Assembly (NCBI RefSeq): GCF_017873395.1
Contig: NZ_JAGGKC010000012.1
Coordinates: 1-64,000 of the forward strand
Length of the DNA: 64,000 nucleotides
Reading direction: 5' to 3'
Source of the DNA: Youngiibacter multivorans
GTDB lineage: Bacteria > Bacillota > Clostridia > Clostridiales > Clostridiaceae
Shown: in pieces, positions 51,397 to 58,960 of the stretch
Layout of the letters: every line of letters starts with the position of its first letter
Position numbering within the stretch: the stretch's first letter is position 1
The notes under the pieces: model-generated
Databases searched by the model: none
Seen by the model: only the letters and a program-made list of their open reading frames with translations
Told to the model about the DNA's origin: nothing
Program-made: the position numbers and the translations under genes

Positions 51397-54291
51397 TTAC
51401 CTCCCGTCCATATCCAGCAGGTAATGCGGATATCTGTCAAGAAGTGAGCTTATTATGCTCATTACCTTCGGCTCAAGACCTACCGGCCTTCCCTCAAATT
51501 CTTTTACGTTGCCTTCAGGGTCCCTGTACGTTATGGTATTCCCGTTCTTCAGGATTCCGGTATTCCTTGAATCCATGAAATCCTCCTTTGTCCAGAACAC
51601 AGTGAACTTGTCCCTGTAGGGCTCCCCTGAATGCGGACAGAAGAATGTGCAGTTTCCACACTCATTGCACATGCCGTCTAGATGGACGATCTGGTGAAGA
51701 TTGCTGAAGCCTTCAGCATCGATTGCCACATTCGCCCTGTTAGGACATACCTCCGTGCAGATTTCGCATATGTCGTGGCACCTGAGGCATCTGCTGCCCT
51801 CTTCCTTGGAATTCAGGCTCTTCCTCAAAGCACCCTTTGCGATGTATATGTCCATCGGCTTCATTTCCAGCCTGAACTCCTTGAAGTCATCCTCTATGCC
51901 TTCTCTTCCAAGGATCTCACGTGCTGCTGCCTTTCCATCGGCAGATGCGCTTACCATTGCTCCTGAGCCTGTCCTGCATTCTCCAACGTAGAATACATTG
52001 CTCTGCTCCGGCTTTCCCTTGTACCTTGCCGTGAACGAATCTCCATTGACAAGCACATCGAAGCTTCCAGCTTCTTCAAGGGAATCAATAACCTCTATTC
52101 CTTCCTCCGAAAGATGTGCCTTCTCATCAAATGGTACCCAGTCTGCACTTTCTCCATATGTTCCAAGAATAGCTACTGATGTTACCTTTTCTTCTCTCTT
52201 CAGGACCCTTGCCGTATCAATAGCCTGGAATCCGCTGCCTGCTACAAGTACTGTTCCTGCCACATCAAGCTTTCCAGCCTTTGCAGCCTTAAGTATCTCA
52301 GATGCCTGCAACACTTGCCTTCCTTCAAGCTCCCCCTTGCCTTCGGCATGGAGAACTGGACCTGTTGCTACTACCACATAGTCATACTCTTTGGAAAGAG
52401 CTTCAAGGTCATGCTTTTCACCGCAACTGAACCTGAACTCCACTCCAAGCCTTTCAGCCAGTCTGAAGTCCCTGTCAATCGCCTCGTCAGCAATCCTAAA
52501 ATCCGGTACAAGATACCTTACCTGTCCGTATGCCTTTTCTTCCTTTTCCAATACTACGGTCTTCATGCCGTTTCTCTGAAGGAAAAGGGCTGCGGACATT
52601 CCAGCAGGTCCTGCACCTATAACCAAAGCCTTCTTCTCTGACTTAAGAGCAGAAGCTGCCAAGCTTTCTATGAAGCTCTCCTGGGCGTTGTCTGAAACGA
52701 GCTTTTTCATCGACCTTATCTGCAACGTCTTATCGTAGTCAACCCTCGTGCAGTGGCTCTGGCAGGGATGGCTGCAAATATTGCCAAGTATCGATGGTGA
52801 TGGATTATCCTTTATTATGACAGAAAAAGCCTTTCCAAAATCACCTCTGCCCGCCAGCTTAAGGTACTCTGGTATGTTCTGCTCGAGAGGGCAGCCGCCG
52901 TCCTTGTGCGGAGTGCTAACTCCGCCCACGCATGGAGCCTTGAAGCAGTCGAAAACAGGAAGCTTCGATCCTGTCTTCCTTGAGAGCGTTCCTTCCCTGA
53001 AATCCTTCCTGATCCTCTCATCTGAAAGTACAGTATCTGAAAGTGCTTCTAGCTTTTGAAGGTCAATGTCCCTGTAGGTACCTTCAAGCTTCCTGGAAGT
53101 AGTAGATGCGATCTGGCTCAGCCTTGCGTAGCCGCCAGGCTTCAGGAGCGTAGTGCACACCGTCACAGGCTGTATTCCTGTATCAAGCAGCTCCTTCATG
53201 TTAAGCGCATCTGCTCCGCCTGAAAATGCCATTGGGAGCCTGCCTTCAAATGCTTTGCCGAGCTTTCTCGCAACTTCTATTGAAAGGGGCAGCAGGGATC
53301 TTCCGGACATATACATCTCTTCTCCCGGCAGCTCTTTTCTTTCTACCCTTACTGGGAAGGTGTTGGTGAGCTTCACTCCGCATATGAGGCCTTTAGCCTT
53401 TGCCTTTTCCATCAGCCTTTTCAGCATTGCTACAGCTTCATCGAACTGGAGGTCCTCCTTGAAATGATGGTCGTCAAATGACAGATAACCATAACCAAGG
53501 CTGTCAAGCAGCTCCCTTGCATACTCATAGCCTAACAGCGTAGGGTTGCACTTGATGAAGAGATTAATCCCCTTCTCTTCAAGAAGATATGTGGCTATCC
53601 TTTCTATCTCTAAAGCAGGACAACCGTGAAGAGTTGAAAGCGCCAGCGTAGTGCAGACAGTGGGCGAAATAGCGTCTATGTCGCCTGCTGTGAAGCTTGA
53701 AAACAGTCCTTCCTTCTCTTTAAGTGTTTCAAGGCACTCACTGAAGAACGGCACCTTTCTCGCATCCTTAAGCCCTTCGATGAATGAGTCTATCTTTTCG
53801 GTCTTAATTCCCTCAAGGTCGTAGCCCACGCTCATGTTGAAGGCGAAGTCCTTCACATCACTGATACCGAACTCCTTCATGGCCACATGGCAGAGTATCC
53901 ATGCCTTGATGTACTCCCTATGTGCCTCTTCCACCTTAAGCTCAGTGGACCATTCCACATTGTAGCCCTCGTCCTCTGAGTTTATGCAGGGTTTAGCAAT
54001 GGCTTCCCTCATGAATTCACCGTCAAGCTTCTGGACTGTCTTAAGCTCGATGAACCTTCCACCTGCAAGATATGCGGTAAGTATGTTCTGCGCAAGCTGC
54101 GTATGAGGTCCTGCAGCAGGTCCGCTGCCTGACCCCAGATTTATCCCGAATGCAGTCCCCATCCGTGCCTTGTCTTTGCTTATATAGAACTTGTTCTTCT
54201 GAAGGCCGAATACCTTGCCTTCATCCCTGTATTCCTTCATCATCCATTCGAGAAGGTCCCCGAACGGTATGGTTCTCATTCTGTCTCCCAT
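51397..54291 (-). CDS. ygfK: YgfK, large iron-sulfur flavoprotein of the purine cluster
   Basis: This 964-residue protein is annotated in this family as a putative selenate reductase subunit, and is linked by context to anaerobic urate breakdown. It has an N-terminal dihydroorotate-dehydrogenase-like barrel (about 1-440) and a dihydropyrimidine-dehydrogenase-type Fe-S region (CFKAPCVGG, GGCPLEQNIPEY, NICSHPCQSHCTR). A pyridine-nucleotide domain follows (VIGAGPAGMSAALFL near 560, second site VLVAGSGFQAID). C-terminal 4Fe-4S motifs are CLRCHDICEICTEVCPN and CNECGNCTFFCPH. It probably reduces a purine using NAD(P)H or ferredoxin. Either of two close ATGs could start it. Confidence 0.9.
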   Translation of the reverse strand: MGDRMRTIPFGDLLEWMMKEYRDEGKVFGLQKNKFYISKDKARMGTAFGINLGSGSGPAAGPHTQLAQNILTAYLAGGRFIELKTVQKLDGEFMREAIAKPCINSEDEGYNVEWSTELKVEEAHREYIKAWILCHVAMKEFGISDVKDFAFNMSVGYDLEGIKTEKIDSFIEGLKDARKVPFFSECLETLKEKEGLFSSFTAGDIDAISPTVCTTLALSTLHGCPALEIERIATYLLEEKGINLFIKCNPTLLGYEYARELLDSLGYGYLSFDDHHFKEDLQFDEAVAMLKRLMEKAKAKGLICGVKLTNTFPVRVERKELPGEEMYMSGRSLLPLSIEVARKLGKAFEGRLPMAFSGGADALNMKELLDTGIQPVTVCTTLLKPGGYARLSQIASTTSRKLEGTYRDIDLQKLEALSDTVLSDERIRKDFREGTLSRKTGSKLPVFDCFKAPCVGGVSTPHKDGGCPLEQNIPEYLKLAGRGDFGKAFSVIIKDNPSPSILGNICSHPCQSHCTRVDYDKTLQIRSMKKLVSDNAQESFIESLAASALKSEKKALVIGAGPAGMSAALFLQRNGMKTVVLEKEEKAYGQVRYLVPDFRIADEAIDRDFRLAERLGVEFRFSCGEKHDLEALSKEYDYVVVATGPVLHAEGKGELEGRQVLQASEILKAAKAGKLDVAGTVLVAGSGFQAIDTARVLKREEKVTSVAILGTYGESADWVPFDEKAHLSEEGIEVIDSLEEAGSFDVLVNGDSFTARYKGKPEQSNVFYVGECRTGSGAMVSASADGKAAAREILGREGIEDDFKEFRLEMKPMDIYIAKGALRKSLNSKEEGSRCLRCHDICEICTEVCPNRANVAIDAEGFSNLHQIVHLDGMCNECGNCTFFCPHSGEPYRDKFTVFWTKEDFMDSRNTGILKNGNTITYRDPEGNVKEFEGRPVGLEPKVMSIISSLLDRYPHYLLDMDGR

Positions 54292-54376
54292 TTTCTCTCC
54301 TTACCCGGTTCCATAGCTTGCCCGAAAGCTTAACGCCTAATTGGCAAACCGGCAATCAAAAATGCAGCTTTATGTA

Positions 54377-55609
54377 TTATCTTTCCTTCAGTTCCTGCAG
54401 GAGCTCGCTGTCATGGCCGAGCCATACGATTTCCCTGTACTTCTTGGGGTCAGTGTCGCCTTCTGTGGAGAACAGAAGCACCCTTGAATTCTCGTCGAGC
54501 TTAAGGTTCTTCCTGTACTCAGCATAGCTTTCATCTGTCATTATCCTGTAGAGAGCTCCTAGCGTCACAGCGCCTGATTCGCCTGAAATGACTCTGGTGT
54601 CCGTGCCTACCGGATTTCCAAGCACCCTCATTCCGTCAGCCGCCACATAGTCAGGGCACGACAGAAATGCTGTGGAATAGTTCTTTATGATGTCGAAGCC
54701 AAGCCTGTTCGGTTCTCCGCACGCGAGTCCTGCCATAATGGTCTGCATGTCTCCGCCGACAGATGACATCTTGCCTTCCTTCGCTGAAAGATAGTAGCAG
54801 GCTGCCTCATCCGGTTCGACCACTGTCGTCACTGGCACATCATCCGGGTATTCCATAGCAAAGAAGCCCTGTACCGCTCCTGCAAGGGAGCCAACACCCG
54901 CCTGTATGAATATGTGGGTAGGCCTTTCAACTCCAAGTGACTTAAGCTGCTCCTTGGCCTCAAGCGCCATGGTGGCATAGCCCTGCATGATCCACGTAGG
55001 TATGTCAGTATAGCCTTCCCATGCTGTATCCTGGACCACAAGCCCGTTATGCTCATCTGCATACTTTGCAGCAAGCCTTACAGCATCGTCATAGTTCATG
55101 TCAGTTATGGAAGCATCCGCGCCTTCAGCCTGGATGTTTTTAAGCCTTATCTCCGACGAGCCCTTCGGCATGTATACCACTGACTTCTGCTTCAGTCTGT
55201 TTGCTGTCCACGCCACACCTCTGCCATGGTTTCCATCGGTTGCAGTTACAAATGTCACATCTCCGGCTGCTTTCCTGACTTCTTCCGAAACCATCTTGTC
55301 ATATGGCAGCTCTGATATGTCCTTGCCAACCTTCTGTGCAAGGTAGCTTCCCATGGCGTATGAACCTCCAAGGACCTTGAAGGCGTTCAGCCCAAACCTG
55401 TAGGATTCGTCTTTAACGTATATCCCCTTGAGATTCAGTCTTTCTGCAAGGCTGTCCAGTGCCACCAGAGGCGTAACCTCATATTCCTTGAAGCTTTCAT
55501 GGAAGCTCCTGGCCTTTTTGACCTCGTCAGATGCCATGAACCTTGCGGATACTGTCCTGTCCTCGTCCTTGGTGAATGTGTTAAGCAGCAGCTTGATCTT
55601 CTCGCTCAT
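54377..55609 (-). CDS. ygeX: 2,3-diaminopropionate ammonia-lyase
   Basis: This PLP enzyme converts 2,3-diaminopropionate to pyruvate and two ammonia. Its 410 residues include the PLP Lys in RFGLNAFKVLGGSYA near residue 77, TDGNHGRGVAW, the phosphate-loop AGVGSLAGAV, and the GEPNRLGFDIIKN and SGESGAVTLGA segments. In the purine cluster it handles the three-carbon backbone left from the ring. AAGGAG lies 8 bases before the ATG. It is the first gene of the operon and has a sigma-54-type promoter 130 bases upstream. Confidence 0.95.
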   Translation of the reverse strand: MSEKIKLLLNTFTKDEDRTVSARFMASDEVKKARSFHESFKEYEVTPLVALDSLAERLNLKGIYVKDESYRFGLNAFKVLGGSYAMGSYLAQKVGKDISELPYDKMVSEEVRKAAGDVTFVTATDGNHGRGVAWTANRLKQKSVVYMPKGSSEIRLKNIQAEGADASITDMNYDDAVRLAAKYADEHNGLVVQDTAWEGYTDIPTWIMQGYATMALEAKEQLKSLGVERPTHIFIQAGVGSLAGAVQGFFAMEYPDDVPVTTVVEPDEAACYYLSAKEGKMSSVGGDMQTIMAGLACGEPNRLGFDIIKNYSTAFLSCPDYVAADGMRVLGNPVGTDTRVISGESGAVTLGALYRIMTDESYAEYRKNLKLDENSRVLLFSTEGDTDPKKYREIVWLGHDSELLQELKER

Positions 55610-55739
55610 TTCTTATACTCCTTCTCTCATATTGACCTCGTGCGTCGCCTGCCTCCTTAACCTGTCATTCAAGGCGTACAACTGCAGGGCTTATCTTCCG
55701 GAAAAAGCCCTTTCATCCGGTCACATCACCTTAGATAAC

Positions 55740-55755
55740 AGCAATTCCAATGCCA
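55740..55755 (-). promoter_or_regulatory. Sigma-54 (-24/-12) promoter of the ygeX operon
   Basis: On the minus strand TGGCATTGGAATTGCT matches TGGCACGNNNNTTGCW at TGGCA and TTGCT with exact GG-to-GC spacing. It would start transcription near 55729, about 120 bases before ygeX. A sigma-54 activator gene lies immediately upstream. Confidence 0.75.
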
Positions 55756-55925
55756 AAATTTTCTCAAAGAACGGAAAAAGCAAAAATATCCCATATATTT
55801 ACCTTTATCAACATAATATCATATGAAACAAGACCATATTGTTAATATTTTCATTCTGGATTGCCGATATGATTTTGTGGGATTGTAATTTTACAATTAC
55901 TTTACCCGGACTTTCCAATAAAAAA

Positions 55926-55961
55926 ATTATCAAAATGAGAACAAATTCTCATTTTGATAAT
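55926..55961. promoter_or_regulatory. 36-base palindrome: candidate enhancer pair and/or terminator
   Basis: Perfect 16-bp arms ATTATCAAAATGAGAA and TTCTCATTTTGATAAT around CAAA. Each arm resembles the TTATCAWAATGATAA motif seen elsewhere in the island, and the position is about 200-230 bases upstream of the sigma-54 start. On the minus strand it is followed by seven T, so it could also terminate the activator transcript. Confidence 0.7.
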
Positions 55962-56028
55962 TAAATAATCTCCATTTTGCCCTGTTTGGCAATCGATTTC
56001 ATTTCTAGATTTTACAAATCCATTGGCA

Positions 56029-57831
56029 TCAAGGGTTTTTATCATTTTGATAAATTTCTCCGAGCTTTCTGTAGAGGGTAGCTATGCCTATACCAAGCAC
56101 CTTTGCTGCCTTCTTCTTACCCTCGGTTGTCATACCGTACATCTCCAGAACGTTTCTGATGTGCTCGTCTTCAAGTTCTTTGAGTGTCCTGGAATCGCTT
56201 CCCTGCCCTTTTGATTCCCTGGTTTTACTGCCAAGGATGATCCCTTCAGGAAGCGTATCCTTCATTATCATACCTGACGAGCCTGCCATGGTTACCATAT
56301 ACTGGATTATGTTCTCGAGTTCCCTCACATTGCCTGGCCACTTGTATTTCTTCAGGAGCTTCATGGCTTCCCTGTCTATTCCTGTTATGTCCTTGCCGAA
56401 AAGAGCATTGTACTTTGTGAGAAAGGTTTCAACAAGAAGCTCCAGATCCTCTCCCCTGTTCCTTAGCGGCGGGACCTCTATTGGGATTACGTTAAGCCTG
56501 TAGAACAGGTCCCTTCTGAACTGGCTCTGCCTTATCATCTCCTCGAGGTTCCGGTTTGTGGCTGCGACTACCCTGATATCGAGGTCTATGGTCTCGTTTG
56601 ACCCCACCCTTGAGAAGGACCTCTCCTGAAGCACCCTCAGTACCTTTGTCTGAAGATAAAGAGGCATGTCCCCGATTTCGTCAAGGAACAGCACACCCTT
56701 GTTTGCGAGCTCGAACTTACCTATTCTTCCTCCGGGACTGGCGCCAGAAAACGCACCCTTTGCATACCCGAAAAATTCGCTCTCGATGAGGGTCTCAGGT
56801 ATTGCCGAGCAGTTGATGCCCACAAATGGCTGGTCCCTCCTGTCGCTTTCAGCGTGTATTGCCCTTGCTATTAGCTCCTTTCCGGTTCCGCTCTCTCCCC
56901 TTATGAGGACGGTGGAGCCGGTCTTTGCAACCTTGGCTATGGTATTCTTTATTTCCTTCATGACATCGGATTCCCCGATGATATTCTCCATGGGAAGAAG
57001 CCTGGTCTCTGACGTAAGCGCGTATGCAGAGCTCCTTACCTCCTTAATTGTGGAGAATATGAAAAGCTTCCTGTAACCCTTGTATATTGGAGCAAGCTCA
57101 AGCACTCTTCCCATGACCTTGTAGGACCTGCCACCTATCCTTATTGCGTACTCATCGGCATTGCCTATACCGCTGGCACCTTTCCTGGCATCAAAAGTCT
57201 TTCCGAGAACCTTCACCTCGGCTTCCACTCCCAGCTTTCCCATGGCCTTCTGGTTGATATATGCTACGCTTTCCGTGTCATCCACGACTATGACTCCGTT
57301 CTCAATGTTGTCGAGTATGTTCTTGAGCATCGAAATACTAGCCAGGTTATTCTCATAGCTTCTGTTCTCCTGAACCTTGGAGGCTATGAGGTCGCTGATC
57401 TGGTTCAAAAAATCCACGTGAGAATCGAGGTTGTTGCTGATGTAGCTCTTCTGTTCCTCTGTGGTGCAGACAAGGCCGATTACACCTATCTTATCTCCAT
57501 CTGACATTATAGGAGTAGCGATCTCCATGGTCTCTATACATTCGCCCCTTGAGTTGCAAAGCCTGCAGATTTCGTTCTCCCTTGGGAAATCTATTACCCT
57601 GTGGCGTCCTTCCCTGAGCACCGTCTCGTATACAAGTCCCTTGGAGAAAGTATTGATGTCGTCTTTGAACCTTCCGGTCCCCGCTATCTTCTCCAGGTTG
57701 TCATCAACTATCTCGACATCCACATTAAGTACGCCGGCTATGACCTCGGCATACTTTGTCACAGAGGACTGTATCTGCTTAAGGTAAGACCTTTTTTCGA
57801 AAGGAACACTCAAATCTCCATCCCTGTTCAT
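56029..57831 (-). CDS. Sigma-54-dependent activator of the purine island (YgeV-like)
   Basis: This 600-residue enhancer-binding protein has an N-terminal sensor domain (about 1-165) that includes a Cys cluster, ICRLCNSRGEC. A PAS domain (about 170-260) follows. The AAA+ domain has Walker A GESGTGKE near 317, the sigma-54 contact loop GAFSGA (usual form GAFTGA) and Walker B VLFLDEIGD. A Fis-type HTH ends the protein (EGKKKAAKVLGIGIATLYRKL). It presumably activates the ygeX operon in response to a purine or redox signal. Its start overlaps the xdhC-like stop as ATGA, and its last codons contain a copy of the palindromic motif. Confidence 0.92.
   Translation of the reverse strand: MNRDGDLSVPFEKRSYLKQIQSSVTKYAEVIAGVLNVDVEIVDDNLEKIAGTGRFKDDINTFSKGLVYETVLREGRHRVIDFPRENEICRLCNSRGECIETMEIATPIMSDGDKIGVIGLVCTTEEQKSYISNNLDSHVDFLNQISDLIASKVQENRSYENNLASISMLKNILDNIENGVIVVDDTESVAYINQKAMGKLGVEAEVKVLGKTFDARKGASGIGNADEYAIRIGGRSYKVMGRVLELAPIYKGYRKLFIFSTIKEVRSSAYALTSETRLLPMENIIGESDVMKEIKNTIAKVAKTGSTVLIRGESGTGKELIARAIHAESDRRDQPFVGINCSAIPETLIESEFFGYAKGAFSGASPGGRIGKFELANKGVLFLDEIGDMPLYLQTKVLRVLQERSFSRVGSNETIDLDIRVVAATNRNLEEMIRQSQFRRDLFYRLNVIPIEVPPLRNRGEDLELLVETFLTKYNALFGKDITGIDREAMKLLKKYKWPGNVRELENIIQYMVTMAGSSGMIMKDTLPEGIILGSKTRESKGQGSDSRTLKELEDEHIRNVLEMYGMTTEGKKKAAKVLGIGIATLYRKLGEIYQNDKNP
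56039..56053. promoter_or_regulatory. Motif copy TTATCATTTTGATAA inside the activator gene's end
   Basis: A 7-1-7 near-palindrome of the same type as the upstream and divergent-region copies, overlapping the last sense codons of the activator gene. It is about 310-325 bases upstream of the ygeX start point, still within enhancer range. Confidence 0.5.
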
Positions 57832-58649
57832 TTGACAGCTCCGCCTGCACTCGCCAGCCTGTCCTTCATGCTGCGAAGCTCTTTTCCGTTCTTTACCTGC
57901 AGTATCTCAGCCAGTATTGCGACAGCTATCTCTCCCGGAGTTCCGTTGGAAATGTCAAGACCTATGGGGAGATGCAGAGTCTTCAGGCTATCCTCGGAAA
58001 AGCCGCTTTCCTTCAGAAGTGAAAGTGTCTCCAATGCCTTCTTTCTGCTGCCGAGCCCTCCAAGATAAGCATACTTTTCACCAAGGCATGCCTTGTAGGC
58101 CTCCTGGTCCAGCATATGTCCCCTTGTGGCGACAACTATGTATGTGTTCTCCCCGAAGGGTATCCTGACCTTTGCCTCAGTAGGCTTCAGACCTATGAAT
58201 TCCTTTATCCCGGCGTATGCTGGAAGTTTCGCAAATTCCTCCCTGTCATCAGCAACATATATGTTGAAGCCAAGTGGCTTCGCTACCTCAGCAAGCTTCT
58301 CGCCTACATGCCCCGCACCGAATATGATGAGGTTCGATGGCGGATTGAAATACTTGACGAAGCCTTTGACATCTCCACCACATACCATGGCCAGCTCCCC
58401 CTTCTCAACAAGTGAATACTCAAAGCCGAAATGCTTTCCTTCTCTCATTCCTTCAAGTGCCCTTGTAACAACCTGGAATTCCAGGTTACCTCCGCCTATG
58501 GTTCCGGTCCTTCCACCCTCAGCATCCACTGCCATGATCGACCCCGTCACACCCGGAGTCGAGCCTTCATTCACCTCAAGAAGTATCATGGCGCACTTCC
58601 TGCCAGTCTTTAACCTGTCTGTCAAGAATTCCAGAACATCTGTCTCCAT
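57828..58649 (-). CDS. XdhC/CoxI-family molybdenum-enzyme maturation factor
   Basis: This 273-residue protein has an N-terminal XdhC/CoxI domain (ILLEVNEGSTPGVTGSIMAV, then GTIGGGNLEFQV) and a C-terminal Rossmann domain with LIIFGAGHVGEKLAEVAK near residue 120. By family it binds and inserts (sulfurated) molybdenum cofactor into xanthine-dehydrogenase-type enzymes. The CGG in MVCGGDV matches the family Cys segment. GGAAGGT precedes the ATG at 58649; the upstream ATG at 58697 lacks a site, and that stretch holds the 58678-58692 palindrome. It overlaps the activator gene by 4 bases. Confidence 0.87.
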   Translation of the reverse strand: METDVLEFLTDRLKTGRKCAMILLEVNEGSTPGVTGSIMAVDAEGGRTGTIGGGNLEFQVVTRALEGMREGKHFGFEYSLVEKGELAMVCGGDVKGFVKYFNPPSNLIIFGAGHVGEKLAEVAKPLGFNIYVADDREEFAKLPAYAGIKEFIGLKPTEAKVRIPFGENTYIVVATRGHMLDQEAYKACLGEKYAYLGGLGSRKKALETLSLLKESGFSEDSLKTLHLPIGLDISNGTPGEIAVAILAEILQVKNGKELRSMKDRLASAGGAVK

Positions 58650-58677
58650 ATCTATCAACCTTCCGTATTTCCGATTC

Positions 58678-58692
58678 TTATCATAATGATAA
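58678..58692. promoter_or_regulatory. Perfect copy of the island palindrome
   Basis: TTATCAT-A-ATGATAA, a perfect 7-1-7 inverted repeat, 30 bases before the preferred xdhC-like start. It is a candidate binding site of the sigma-54 activator or of a Fur-like repressor. Confidence 0.6.
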
Positions 58693-58776
58693 TCCATCCT
58701 GGAATATAGTTCAACGGAGAGTACCAGGTTATTAACAAACCCTATGACAAGGATTTCACAGCTTATTGAGTTTTCG

Positions 58777-58791
58777 TTTTCATAATGATAT
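58777..58791. promoter_or_regulatory. Imperfect copy of the island palindrome
   Basis: TTTTCATAATGATAT, two mismatches to TTATCATAATGATAA, about 85 bases upstream of the possible xdh promoter. Confidence 0.5.
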
Positions 58792-58865
58792 AATTAGCGC
58801 GATTATAAGTGTCATTCGTCTCCATGGTTGCATTCCGGGCTGAAGTGGAGACCTTAACCCGCTTT

Positions 58866-58894
58866 TTGCTGCGCTGTCAAAATCATTTTGTAAT
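58866..58894 (+). promoter_or_regulatory. Possible sigma-A promoter of xdh overlapping a palindrome
   Basis: TTGCTG, 17 bases, TGTAAT. The spacer and -10 overlap CAAAAT-C-ATTTTG (58878-58890), which shares its TCAAAAT half with the other island sites. Confidence 0.4.
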
Positions 58895-58960
58895 CATTTA
58901 CATAAGGTTTGACAGCTGTCGTTGGATTAGAGTTTTCACGGCCAAAAAGGAGATGTGTCC

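Larger units (their letters stand above)
55610..56028. other. Regulatory region upstream of ygeX
   Basis: These 419 bases hold no gene. From ygeX outward: a leader hairpin AGGGCTT/AAGCCCT (55686-55711), the -24/-12 promoter (55740-55755), an AT-rich stretch, a perfect ATTGTAA-TT-TTACAAT palindrome (55882-55897), and the 36-base palindrome (55926-55961). The spacing resembles a sigma-54 enhancer-promoter arrangement. Confidence 0.75.
58650..58960. other. Divergent regulatory region between xdhC-like gene and xdh
   Basis: These 311 bases have no gene. They contain TTATCATAATGATAA (58678-58692), TTTTCATAATGATAT (58777-58791), CAAAAT-C-ATTTTG (58878-58890) and a possible sigma-A promoter for xdh (58866-58894). 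I found no -24/-12 promoter on either strand. Confidence 0.7.

Noticed and set aside
55986..56005. Plus-strand TGGCA...TTTCA resembling a second sigma-54 promoter
   Set aside because: The -12 GC is absent and no plus-strand gene follows.
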